Below, in pieces: positions 11,735-21,790 of a stretch of 64,000 nucleotides of DNA (the first letter of the stretch is position 1; each line of letters opens with the position of its first letter). The notes under the pieces were generated by a model, which ran no database searches, was not told where the DNA came from, and saw nothing but the letters and a program-made list of their open reading frames with translations. The stretch spans positions 62,001 to 126,000 of the forward strand of contig NHNW01000073.1 in NCBI GenBank assembly GCA_002786025.1, given 5' to 3'. Position numbers and translations under genes: made by a program. This DNA is from Zasmidium citrigriseum. Taxonomy: Eukaryota; Ascomycota; Dothideomycetes; Mycosphaerellales; Mycosphaerellaceae.

Positions 11735-13326
11735 GGTTGGTCAATTCAGGCAATGTTGGAAGATCACTGTCTACGATGGGAAGGAAAGTTGAGAGGAGTC
11801 TGCTGGCGACCTGAGTTGGACGAACACCCACATGATATACACGCAACATCGAAGTCATGCCCTATCGTCGGCTCTGGATTACTGATCAGGGACGAGGGCT
11901 AAGACGATCTTTGCGTTGATGCACTCGAAGGGGCCTCCTGCCTCAGGCCCCAACAGGCTGCGGGTCCGTGCTCGTGACTGCTCTGTCAACTCCATCTTTC
12001 GCGCTGGGCTTAACTTGAACATTTCTACCCACCTCAAACGCTCGCGATGATCGAAACCGACGTCAAGCCATCTGTATGGCAAGGAGCTTGTCATTGTCAG
12101 GTGTGGGATGCGAGGTTGTCACTGGACCGCTTGAACCCCTGTTCTCAGTGAGGCTTCAGAAGGAATGCCTCGGCCTTGAACGGCTTTCAGGACACGAAAT
12201 CGCAAGCAACCCTCAGCCTCATTTGAAGACGCACTTGTTGAACCTCGAACGGAGCACGCGCCCAGATGAGATGTTTCCGGAGAAGAGGACCTCACTGCAC
12301 TGGCATAGCGGTTCTCTTAATCGTGCAAACTTTCGAAGAGAAGTGCTCGTGAGAGCTGCCAGAAAAGTCTCCTATGTGACAGGTGAGTATACAGGAAATA
12401 TGAACAGGAGGACTAAATCCGCAGATGATTCGGCTTTGTTCGTATGTACGGATCCGTTTCTCATTGCATGAGAATCATTGGAGCCCTGCGCTGTGGCCAG
12501 AATGCAAGGGCCCGGATCGGCTTCGCGATGTTATCTTGGACTGCTAGTCGTCGCCACTCTTCGCCTCGGATCCGATGGGCATGCCCGCGAGTGTTGACGA
12601 GTCCTAAGGCGAAGTCCAATAGACGAAAGCCTGTCAAGCTGTACCCGATCTCCTTGGAACTAGAGAGCGAAGGGTTTTGGTGTCAAAGGGCAGCTTCCAC
12701 TGCCTGGCTCTGAACTACGATCTATCCTGGAATGACGTGCAAAGAATCGCAGGTCTGCGCATGATGTCAGGCGCATGATGTAAGACAACATCATGTGGGT
12801 CTTCTTGAAGTTTGCGAAGGGCATTGTATCTGCTGGCTGTCGCAAGGCTGCCATTCTCTTTCGGAACTTTGATCGCCTCTCGAAAACGGCCACCGAGATA
12901 GTGCCAGGCTCGACAATATACGATCGCTAGGCGACAGCTCGTACTTATCGGCCCGAAAAGACTGTAGGATAGCCCTGCCAGCCTTGCAGCCAACGCAGAG
13001 CGTACCGAATTGGGACTTCTGCGCGCCGTCGAATCGGCCACGGGTATGGAGCATATACATTCCGTGGAAGCCGTGGACTGTGAGAGTCTGCCTTGTTGAG
13101 TGTATCGATTGGGTCAAAGTAAAAGCTTTTGTTGGGATTGAGAGTCTCTTTATCTGCGAAGCTGACTTTTTAGTTGCGAAATCCCGCTTTTAGTTCCGGG
13201 GCTCTTGAGGACAACCACGGCTGTATGCTTCAAGTCTGAACAGTATAAGAGCCAAGAATCACCCGTAGACACATGGAAGCATCGTAAGTGGAAGACATTG
13301 TCTATTTCACACCATCTTTGCATATC
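11735..13326. other. Intergenic, no gene recognised
   Basis: About 1.6 kb with overlapping open frames on both strands (up to 131 codons at 12076-12471) but no domain, conserved motif or splice structure that I can support. Confidence 0.4.
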
Positions 13327-14811
13327 ATGGGACTCCTCAAAGATGCGTTTGGCCCGGCTTTCGGTGCAGGACAAGTCAACAATGGGATGAATGGGGCTTT
13401 GAGCACATTTAAGAAGGGATTTGGAAACAACGGCGCCTCTTCTTCTGCGGGACCAATGGACTCTACGCCTCAATATCGCGGCTCAGGATTTCAAAGTCCC
13501 CAACGACAATACGACGACCCAAACTACGGACGGCCCCAGCAATACTATCAAAATCCAGATCCACGGTATACACAATATCAGGGTCAAGCTCTGGACCAGC
13601 GATCACAGCGACAACGCCGAGGACAGGACTCTCGACGAGCCCAACGACAATATCGCGACGAAGAACCTGGACGTCGCCGCCGAGACCGGCGATCTCGCGG
13701 AAACCCAAGTCAAGAAATCTATGACGGATATGCGTTCTCCGACCAACCACCTCCATATGGTGCACATATGAGCGGTTATGGAATACGTGACTCTCGATCA
13801 CCAAGCCTGGACTTCGAGCCCCAAAACAGATACTCGCAGTATGGAGACGACACCTCGTCCAGAGGCTTCCAGCCACCTGCCCGTCCTCAAAATGCCGGTT
13901 TCCGTCCACTGGCTCTGCCTCAGGTCGCATATGGGAAAGGCAAACCATTCCTTCGAGGCTACAGTGATGAGCTTCTATCGTTCGGGATCTCTGAGCAGGA
14001 GTTCATAAAGATTGTGGACAGCCTCAATGGCGCTATCATTCCGAATCCCGAAGCTCAGCTTTTTGAGAAGGCTGCCAGTATCACTGGGTACTTTGTGTAA
14101 GTGCCGGTTCATCATGAGAGCATAAATCTTCTTGTTGACTCGTTTGTTGAAGACCTGGAGCAGAACACATTGGCATCTTGGCCAGCCGAATGGCTGTGGG
14201 GCTGACATCTGCCATTGGGAATGGGACCATGCTTAGCAAGACGCTCTCGCAAGCCAATCTTCGTCTCTTCGTTCCTCAGGGGCTGGAAATCTGGTTCGTA
14301 CAGCTACACCGCACCGTATGATGTTTTGGAGCTGACTCGCGGGTATAGCATCGGCAAAGCACAAAACGTGGATCAAGAAGCCGGCATCTCGTCTCTCTCG
14401 CAGGGCTTCCATGGAGCTGTCCATCCCGAAGACAAATTGGCGCAATATGGCGATTATCTGATGCCAATCACGGTAGTGTACCCCGAGCAGCAGAAAGCTG
14501 GTCGGCAAGATCCAATTGCGAGGATAGGGCAAGGGATGAGCGCCAAGGATGCGCAGAAACAGTTGCAAGGCGCGATCAAAGAGCAGGGCAGGGGACGCAG
14601 GACCAAGAAGGGGGATTCGTTGGAGGCTGAGTTGCAATGGGTACGTCCTTCCGGATGCTTGGGGACTTGGACATATTGACTGACTTTACTGTAGCTCATT
14701 GTTCGGAAGGCTGCCCCCGACAGTACCGCACGATGGCAGAAGACTTTGCAGCAGAGCGAGGCCGCCTTGGCGCAGGAGCGAGCTGAGTCGAGTCAGGGCA
14801 GTAGACGATAA
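13327..14811 (+). CDS. Unrecognised conserved-looking protein, Q/R-rich N-terminus
   Basis: Four exons, 13327-14096, 14186-14293, 14349-14640 and 14695-14811, join in frame to 428 residues; donors GTAAGT, GTTCGT and GTACGT with acceptors CCAG, TATAG and GTAG. Residues ~30-150 are low-complexity (Gln, Arg, Asp, Tyr). The C-terminal half looks folded and selected: FLRGYSDELLSFGISEQEF, NGAIIPNPEAQLFEKAA, GLTSAIGNGTMLSKTL, SQANLRLFVPQGLEI. This resembles a fungal family in which a hydrophobic segment is followed by a WNQANL(H/R)LF-type motif. I cannot name a function. No signal peptide is visible. Confidence 0.75.
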
Positions 14812-15084
14812 GACACTATTGGACGGTTACATATCTGGAGGTGTGCCTGACTTTACAAAGTGGATCAATGCAAGCAAAGCCGCAGAGCAGGTAGATATCG
14901 AAGTTCCAAGGGCGCTTAAGTCGAAATACTTCGTTGTTCAGAATCCATCTAGATGAAATCTCAGATCCATGCGTGATGGCCCAGATCTTGGGACAAACTT
15001 TTACCTGTGTCACGCAAATCCCGGGAATTATATACCTGTTGAGCTTTTCTCATATTGACAAGTCTTGGAGTAAGGTAGGCCGCA

Positions 15085-15528
15085 ATGAGCGACAGCGAGA
15101 CATCCAGCGCTCGGGTCGGAACTGTTGATTCAGGTAGGTACACCGTTATCTCCGGCGCGATGAGTGCGAGCATTACATCGAATAAGTTCCAGAGGTCCGA
15201 GAGACTGACATCTTCTATCCCAGAAGACGACACAACCTGCAGTTCCGATCGCATCAGCCGTTTCTGCGAGAGCGATGCGGATATTCAGCGTCGAGAGGAG
15301 GACGAAGAAGACGAGGAAGAACTGAACGAGATCGAAGGACGGCCGACAGCAACAGGACCCCTTTTGAGCTATGAAGGGAAAATCGTGTTCTGCGGGATGT
15401 TCGGAATCGATTACCTTACGCTTGAGGACGAGGGCGAGGAGAGCGATGATGAAAGCGATGAGAGCGATACCGAGCACGCGGGAATGAGTGAGTCAGATTT
15501 CTTGCCGGCGCCTTGTACGCCTCAGTAG
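15085..15528 (+). CDS. Small acidic hypothetical protein
   Basis: Single open frame of 147 residues starting MSDSETSSARV, very rich in Asp/Glu/Ser (REEDEEDEEELNEIEG and SDDESDESDTEH). One hydrophobic stretch (KIVFCGMFGIDYL) breaks the acidic sequence. No domain recognised; it lies 273 bases downstream of the preceding gene on the same strand. It could be a real short protein or a fortuitous acidic frame. Confidence 0.4.
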   Translation: MSDSETSSARVGTVDSGRYTVISGAMSASITSNKFQRSERLTSSIPEDDTTCSSDRISRFCESDADIQRREEDEEDEEELNEIEGRPTATGPLLSYEGKIVFCGMFGIDYLTLEDEGEESDDESDESDTEHAGMSESDFLPAPCTPQ

Positions 15529-16106
15529 TGTTTCGAAAGATAGTCAAACAGCCGTAAGTAGTATTCAGCGCAAGCGATCTTGAAATCTTAGGGTCAGCAA
15601 TCATCCCAGATCTGGAGATACGGTATGTCGGCACGCAAGGAGTCACACTTCCCACCAGAAATCCATGTGGAAGAGCAGTATGAACTATGAAGGTCCGGTC
15701 GATCTTGCAACATTTCGAAGTCTCTCCCGAAGGAGAGGTGACGCGCCAGCCCACAGCTGATTCCGTTCCACAAAACGCGGTCGGGAGAGCTGCTCTTCCG
15801 GAGAAGACCTTGTGGGATGTTCCTGTCCCGGTGGAGAGGGCAAGTAGCTGGCTTGTCTTGTTGCGTGGGTTACAATAGACCATGCGGTGCATCCTTTTGC
15901 GTCACATGATAGCTGTAAGTGAATGTTTGTGTTGTTGAGTGAGGGAGAGAAGAAGTGAAGTCGGAACTGAAGAATTGGAGCGCCGGCTGAGCTTCGGCCT
16001 TGGCATGTGGCCCGAGCCATTGCGCTCCTCCAACCTCTCTCGAGACAAGACGACAACATCGCAAACTCCCCACTCACCACACACATATCACGAAAAAGTC
16101 GCAATC
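15529..16106. other. Intergenic, promoter of the Y14 gene
   Basis: About 580 bases without a supportable gene. The last 60 bases, rich in CTCC/CAC/CACA, look like a fungal 5' leader. Confidence 0.45.
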
Positions 16107-16639
16107 ATGGCGGACACCGAAATGGAAATTGACGCGCCCGACAACGACCGCAAGAACGGCAGCAGCCACCACGACACCAAAACCGCCGAGAACGCCGTGC
16201 CCGTCCGTAGCATCGAGGGGTGGATCGTCATCGTCACCAACGTTCACGAGGAAGCATCAGAGGAGGATATTCAAGACATGTTTGGCGAATACGGAGAGAT
16301 CAAGAACGTGCACGTGAACTTGGACCGAAGGACGGGATACGTCAAGGTGCGGAGAGAGAAGATACGGAGGCAGAGAGGATATGGGGCGAGAGCTGATGAA
16401 ATGCATAGGGATACGCCTTGATCGAATTCCCCACAGTCTCAGAAGCAAAGGCCGCCATCGAAGGCTGCAACGGAGAGAAGCTCCTCGAGCAGACCATCAA
16501 CGTCGACTTCGCCTTCGTACGCCCACCACCGAGCAAGTCCTCCACCGGCTCCAAGGGAGCAAGCAGGAAAGGCGGCAGACAGCGAAGTCGCAGTCCAGGC
16601 GACCGAAAACCAGGTCGAGACGACGAGGAAGAAGATTGA
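16107..16639 (+). CDS. RBM8A: RNA-binding protein Y14 (exon-junction complex)
   Basis: Two exons, 16107-16346 and 16409-16639, give 156 residues. After an acidic N-terminus, the RRM covers about residues 35-115: [44 protein letters not shown] joined to [17 protein letters not shown], then [10 protein letters not shown]. This is nearly diagnostic of Y14: the HEEA(S/T)EEDI helix and LDRRTGY(V/L)KGY are conserved from fungi to man. The tail is RS/RG-rich ([20 protein letters not shown]). Y14 pairs with Mago in the exon-junction complex, linking splicing to mRNA export and decay. The intron splits the RRM in the RNP1 region. Confidence 0.96.
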
Positions 16640-16967
16640 ACGAGATGCCAAGATCAAGCACATGCTACAGGCATCTGATTCACGAGCGACGATCGAGATG
16701 GGTGAGCTTCTACCATATGGAGCCGATGAACCCGATGTGCCATTCTTATGGGAGTGGCAGAGATAGCACTCCAATGAAAGGTAAGATGTCTCCGAACCTC
16801 TGCTGTGATGGATGGCTTTGCTGACCAGCTAAATAGAGTTTCCTACCAGGTCTCGAACGCTCACCACAACCTCAAGCACGTGATGCCTCCCGAGTCCCCT
16901 CACATATACCCTGATCTTGACTCTGTCTCCTGCTGCCTCAGAGAGCATATCTCTCACATCAGCGATC
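16640..16967. other. Short intergenic region
   Basis: 330 bases between tandem genes; no element recognised. Confidence 0.4.
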
Positions 16968-17825
16968 ATGGCAGACTCGTATCTGCCACCACTTGGCAAG
17001 ACTTCGTTGGAAACATCGCGACAGCGCCGCACATCTTCGTTTCGACGGAGATTGAAGCGTACCCATGTGGAAACACCGGATGTGGCAATGCATATTCTGC
17101 TACCCAAGATCTTCGGTGGAGAGATATTGGCCTACTGCGACGACAGCGAAGGCTCTGCGGAGAGCGATGCTGAAAGCGTTTCCTCTCCCGACAGCGCTGT
17201 TTCGGTAACTACTCTGCCGGATGGCACACAAGCTATCCCTCCCATAACTATATCCCTTAGCAATGAAATGCCCGAGAGGTCCAACAGACCTGCGTTGCAA
17301 GATTCCAAGACCGCTCTGCCACCTACTGACCCCGATCGATGCACGAAGAGGCGCAGGAGAATCAGAGCCGATGGTATGCCATTGCGTATCAGTCAGGCTT
17401 CGAAACGATTTGCTGAAATATGCACAGTACCTGACCGCTCATCCACAGCATTCCTCCCAAAACCCGAGCGTCGGCCCCGGTACGATTCGCAGCACACCAG
17501 CAGCAGCTCAGGCAGTAATGCATCGACTCCACGTCTTTCGTCCACCGAACATCTGCCCACGCAACTCAACCCGGTCGCTGTAAACCGCTTATCCTGCGCT
17601 CTAGACCAACTCTGCAATCTCACAGATAGGGACGGCCGCCGAACTTCGACTGATCGTGAGATGCACGAAGCCGGAGGACTAACTGCGAGCATTGGAGGAC
17701 TCCTTGCTAACGGAATCCAACCCGCGGCGAGGAAGGATAGTGTCGTCAGGGGCAAGCTCGTCGAAGAGGGTGAGATAGTGATTGTTGGGCGGGGAAAGGG
17801 GCTGAGGAACTGTGCTTCTTGGTGA
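16968..17825 (+). CDS. Hypothetical protein, Ser/Arg/Pro-rich
   Basis: Single open frame of 285 residues from the first ATG (MADSYLPPLGK). The only ordered-looking part is near the N-terminus (RRLKRTHVETPDVAMHILLP, followed by acidic CDDSEGSAESDAESV). The rest is Ser/Thr/Pro/Arg-rich and probably disordered, ending VEEGEIVIVGRGKGLRNCASW. A basic KRRRRIR run could act as a nuclear signal. No family recognised. Codon use and length make it more likely real than not. Confidence 0.55.
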   Translation: MADSYLPPLGKTSLETSRQRRTSSFRRRLKRTHVETPDVAMHILLPKIFGGEILAYCDDSEGSAESDAESVSSPDSAVSVTTLPDGTQAIPPITISLSNEMPERSNRPALQDSKTALPPTDPDRCTKRRRRIRADGMPLRISQASKRFAEICTVPDRSSTAFLPKPERRPRYDSQHTSSSSGSNASTPRLSSTEHLPTQLNPVAVNRLSCALDQLCNLTDRDGRRTSTDREMHEAGGLTASIGGLLANGIQPAARKDSVVRGKLVEEGEIVIVGRGKGLRNCASW

Positions 17826-18330
17826 TGCATTGCTGAAAAAGTCTTGGCCGCGTTTGGGATGGACAACCAAGTACGATTGGATTAGGACCAAGCCAGTCCG
17901 GACGCACGATTGGAATCACGAGATACGACCTTACTCATCGACATGATATCCTCTTCCAGTCGACTTTTGGAACGGCAGCCTGTCACGCTCTAGATATTGG
18001 ACTCTTGGAGCGTGAATAAGAGATACGAGATTCAACGCCGATCCCACGCATCCTACAATCCCATTTCTTTCGAGCGCTACCCCGATCACGGTGAGTTGGC
18101 TCTACTCCCGCATGGGGCAGTAGAGCATGGAGTCTCTTTGAGTGTTGACTGCAGTGCATTGGCCACGAGCGCTATTCACTACTGTCTCGCACGCCCGAAA
18201 GCTCCGTGCATGTCGTACTCCCAGACATGGAATACAGCCTTGCTGGGAGGCTGAGCCTTTCAAATACACCCACTCTTACCGCTGAGGACAATGCCACTCC
18301 AAGACCTAAAAACCACGAAAATAAATCACA
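17826..18330. other. Intergenic, no gene recognised
   Basis: About 500 bases with only short open frames. Probably the promoter of the next gene. Confidence 0.4.
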
Positions 18331-19683
18331 ATGCCCAACCAACGATCCCAAGAAGCCACAACTTACGAAGAGCGCCAGCTGTACCCTCCCTCCTACTCCC
18401 CTCTCCCATCATCGTCAATGCTAACCCTTTCTCCCAGCCGCCGCCTCCAGGCCTCCCGCTCCCTTACCCGCCTCCGCCAAATCATCACCGCCCACCGTCG
18501 CCGCATCGGCCAAATCGTCATCAACCTCTGGGCCGCTAGATCCCGCTCGGCGACCATAACCCTTGTCCGCTCCGGCGGCACCCTGCGTTTATATCGCGGC
18601 TCCGTCTACGCGGTCTATGATACGCATCGCGAGAACCCCCGACACGCGGAGTTTCATGTGACGGCAAAGCTGTACGATGCTGGAGGGGAGTTGCTGGCGA
18701 GTCAGGGGGTTGAGGTTACTGTGCCGGAGAGGATGTTGCCTGAGGAGTTGCGGTTTAGGGAGGAGCTTTGGGAGGTTATGCGGAGGAGGTTTGAGGGGAG
18801 GGTGGGGAGGAGGCAGCGGCGGAGTCGGAGAGAGCAGCTCACGAATGGGGATGTCGATGCCCACGATCAGGAGAACTATCGAGAGGAACTGAACCAGGAT
18901 GTGCGCGAAGTTGATCTGAGCTACGAAGGCTCGCTGGAGTTCCTCCGAGCGCTCTCTGAGACGGATTGGGGTCGCCAGCTACTCAGGAGGCTGAGCACGT
19001 CTCTCGAGACCGACGACAGCGACAGGGACGAAGCCGACGACGACTCCATCGTATGGCGCTCTATCGACCTGGACCGCAACAACACCAACAATCGCCGTCC
19101 AGGAGCTCCCGCCCGCGACGGTCTTCCAGAAGTCACCCGCGAAGAGCTCACGGAACTGTTTGCTGATGCCGATTTGCCTGTCCCGGGTACTTATGACCCT
19201 CCATCGCCTGGGTCAGATTCTTGCGCTATATATTCCGATGACGATGAAGTCGAGGGCTCTTTGTCTCCTGTGCCGGACTCCAACGCCACTCTTCGAGGAC
19301 GCTTATGGGGCGACTCGCCAACGCCACGCTCTCAGCCCCCCTCCAACAACACGCCCCGCTACCGACCAACCTCCCCAGGAGATCCCTCCTGGCCACGCCT
19401 CTCTCAGGAACAACTCCTGGAAGTCGTACGTTCCGTGCCCTTCCCCGAAGACAGTCCTCCACCATCACCAGCAAGACCCTCCCTCGAACCACCACCTTTC
19501 GACGCCCCCGACAGCGCCCACGAGGACTGGCGCCGAGTCTTCATACCGACAGAAGAAGGCCAGCAGTTCCTGGCAAACTGGCGTGCAGTGCTCGCCAGGG
19601 CGATGGGAAACGCTCCTCCAACCGCGCTAGATGAAAGTTCTAGGTCCCTAGCCCTAAATTCTATTACTCTGGGTACGAATTAG
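18331..19683 (+). CDS. Hypothetical protein ending at a possibly leaky TAG
   Basis: Single open frame of 450 residues. The N-terminal third is basic and partly structured (SRRLQASRSLTRLRQII, RSGGTLRLYRGSVYAVYDTH, HVTAKLYDAGGELLASQGVE). The middle is acidic with a short helical-looking block (EVDLSYEGSLEFLRALSETD). The C-terminus is Pro/Ser-rich with TPRYRPTSPG and ends GQQFLANWRAVLARAMG. No known domain. The frame terminates at TAG followed by CTA, and the same frame then stays open to 20010. The extension repeats the motif style of this protein (FLSPV...SPKYRPTSP versus SLSPV...TPRYRPTSP). See the separate entry and finding. Confidence 0.65.
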   Translation: MPNQRSQEATTYEERQLYPPSYSPLPSSSMLTLSPSRRLQASRSLTRLRQIITAHRRRIGQIVINLWAARSRSATITLVRSGGTLRLYRGSVYAVYDTHRENPRHAEFHVTAKLYDAGGELLASQGVEVTVPERMLPEELRFREELWEVMRRRFEGRVGRRQRRSRREQLTNGDVDAHDQENYREELNQDVREVDLSYEGSLEFLRALSETDWGRQLLRRLSTSLETDDSDRDEADDDSIVWRSIDLDRNNTNNRRPGAPARDGLPEVTREELTELFADADLPVPGTYDPPSPGSDSCAIYSDDDEVEGSLSPVPDSNATLRGRLWGDSPTPRSQPPSNNTPRYRPTSPGDPSWPRLSQEQLLEVVRSVPFPEDSPPPSPARPSLEPPPFDAPDSAHEDWRRVFIPTEEGQQFLANWRAVLARAMGNAPPTALDESSRSLALNSITLGTN

Positions 19684-20010
19684 CTAGACCCTCCTAAAAT
19701 GCCGTTAGTCGAAGAAGTAACGGAACGATATCGATCTGTCTTTACCGTTCAACCTGTACGAACCTCTCCTAGACCTGCTCTAGATAATAAAGATATCGAA
19801 GGATTTCTGTCGCCTGTGTCTACTCTCATTGCCCGGAGACGACGGTCACGTACGGAGTCTCCTAAGTATCGGCCTACCTCACCAGTCTATCAGCCTCCTA
19901 ATGAGACTCCGGCTTCTGCGACGACGGATGTTGATGAGTATTTTGCAGGGGTGACGAGGGCTAATGGGGAGACTCGGAGGGATATGGGGAGGTTGCGGCG
20001 GATTCTTTGA
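19684..20010 (+). CDS. In-frame extension or separate 103-aa ORF after TAG
   Basis: Immediately after the TAG at 19681-19683 the same frame is open for 108 codons to a TGA at 20008-20010. It contains its own ATG at 19699 (MPLVEEVTERYRSVF). It includes DIEGFLSPV and SPKYRPTSPVYQPP, echoing EVEGSLSPV and TPRYRPTSPG of the upstream protein. It may be a readthrough extension, the former C-terminus cut off by a nonsense mutation, or an independent small gene. The sequence alone cannot decide. Confidence 0.4.
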   Translation, partial: LDPPKMPLVEEVTERYRSVFTVQPVRTSPRPALDNKDIEGFLSPVSTLIARRRRSRTESPKYRPTSPVYQPPNETPASATTDVDEYFAGVTRANGETRRDMGRLRRIL

Positions 20011-20288
20011 TGCACTCTGATCGAACCTGTTCGAGGCTGGGTGCCTAGTTGGTGCAGGAGTGTACGATGTATATCATGTATGAAATAGTTCAATGAAACT
20101 TAGTCTGTTGTGCAACAGTGGCCTCCTCGTTCCTGATTCCCATGCTGGCTGCCCGATCGACGAAGTTCAAATGCCAGGAATGGACAAAGGTAAAGCAATG
20201 CGCAAGTGTGGCAGTCCAAAGCCCTGGATATAGCGAAGCCTTTACAGGTGAATGGAGACCATGACAGGTTAGAGTAGCTTGCAATCAA

Positions 20289-21790
20289 ACGGAGGCTAAT
20301 GGAAGACTGCATCTGTTGACATATTGTGGTGGAGACGACATGAGGTTGCAAAGTCGGAGCACCAAATTCCTGGCCTAAGGGTTCATGAGAGCTGGCGAGC
20401 ACTTGGAAAGCCATGGACGGTCTATGAGGCTTCCGAATCTCTATGATCAGTCATAGGGTATCATACTCGACTGATAGACGGACGCCAGTGGAAGACTGCA
20501 TTTGTGCGCATTGAATGGTAGAAGCTACATAGCCTTGAAGCAAGAGTTTTATTTTGGCGTTGTTGCACGTGGAAACAAGGAGCCCCGATGCCCTGGATGG
20601 AGCACAGGTCGTCCAAGTGAATAGAACCAACGACAGGAGTACAAACCTTCTTCGTCGACGGGCACCAGTGGAAGACTGCATGTGTTGGCATTGAACGGTA
20701 GAGACAGCCTTAAGCCCTGCAACGATTGATAAGGGCAGCCATGGCTTCATCGTCCTTTACGAAGCATACCATGCAACTGTCGTCTTGTCAAGTAGCATTG
20801 ATATGAACGGTAGCTCGAGCATGACAGCAATCCCATCCATGTCTTTGGCATCAACAATAGGACCTCGCTGCCTGCTCACTGACGGACGCCAGTGGGAGAC
20901 CGCATTTGTCGACATTGAGTGGTAATGTTGACCTTAGGCTCTCCAATCGCTCGTGAACATAGCCACGGATCCAGTGTTCTTCACGAGGTATGCCATGCTG
21001 CTGGAGATGGATTGGGTAGCACCGACAACAATGGTAGCTCAGCATACAGTAAGTGCACAATGCAAAGTCCTACCCAAGTTGCTGGTATCAACAACAGGAT
21101 ATCAACGCCCATTCATCGACGGACGCCAGTGGGAGACCGCATTTGTCGACATTGAGTGGTAGGGTTGACCTTAGGCTCTCCAACCACACATGATTGAATT
21201 CGGAGATGGATACTGTCCATGTGTTGAGTTGCATCCCCAACGATGGTAGCTCAAGCATGAAAGCAATCCCATCCAAGTCGTCGGTATTAACAACAGGTCC
21301 TCAAGTTCTGTTCGTCAACGGACGCCAGTGGAAGACCGCATCCAGGGACATACAGCGGTAGCGACAGCCTTAGCCTTCATGGCCGTGAGTGAATGAACCC
21401 ACGGTATCGACCTCAAGATTCTTCAGTCAACTTCCTCGGTGATGAGCAGCCCAGGATGGACATATCCCAACCTCATTGATAGGCCACACCCCGTCGATCC
21501 CAGACGGACACCAAGGGAAGACCGCATCCCTTCATTTATTCATGGTAGGTTATCGAAGCCAGTGATGCCCAACATCCAGCAGTCCCAACCAACAAGGACA
21601 CCGTGCGGTCGCTCGTGAGTGAATGCGGTGCCCACGCCGCGTGCCAATCTCGTGGCGGTCCCTGGAACCAGGGACGCCGTCGGGGCAAGGCCCGACGTCT
21701 ATTTCAACCTCACATCGGGGTCCCATTGGATGAGGATGGTTGGAGGACGACGGGCGTTAAGGGAAGGCCGCAGATGGCTTAATATGCGGT
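20289..21790. repeat. Array of eight diverged ~200-base tandem repeats
   Basis: A core similar to ACGGACGCCAGTGGAAGACC, continuing GCAT..T..GACATTGA..GGTAG, recurs at about 20289, 20478, 20658, 20882, 21119, 21318, 21504 and 21750. Spacing is 180-246 bases. Between cores a second shared block (CCTTAGGCTCTCCAA..., CAATGGTAGCTC...) shows that the whole ~200-base unit is repeated. The central units are the most alike and the outer ones decayed. In one plus-strand frame the core reads GRQW(E/K)TAFVDIEW followed by a stop. No transposon ends, tRNA-like sequence or gene was recognised. Confidence 0.85.
21658..21697. repeat. Two adjacent perfect-stem hairpins
   Basis: GTCCCTGGAACCAGGGAC (21658-21675) is an 18-base perfect inverted repeat with no spacer. 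At 21678-21697, CGTCGGG and CCCGACG form a 7-bp stem around a 6-base loop. They lie inside the last spacer of the diverged repeat array. Confidence 0.7.

Noticed and set aside
12076..12471. 131-codon plus ORF
   Set aside because: No recognisable motif and several conflicting frames; start and composition look fortuitous.
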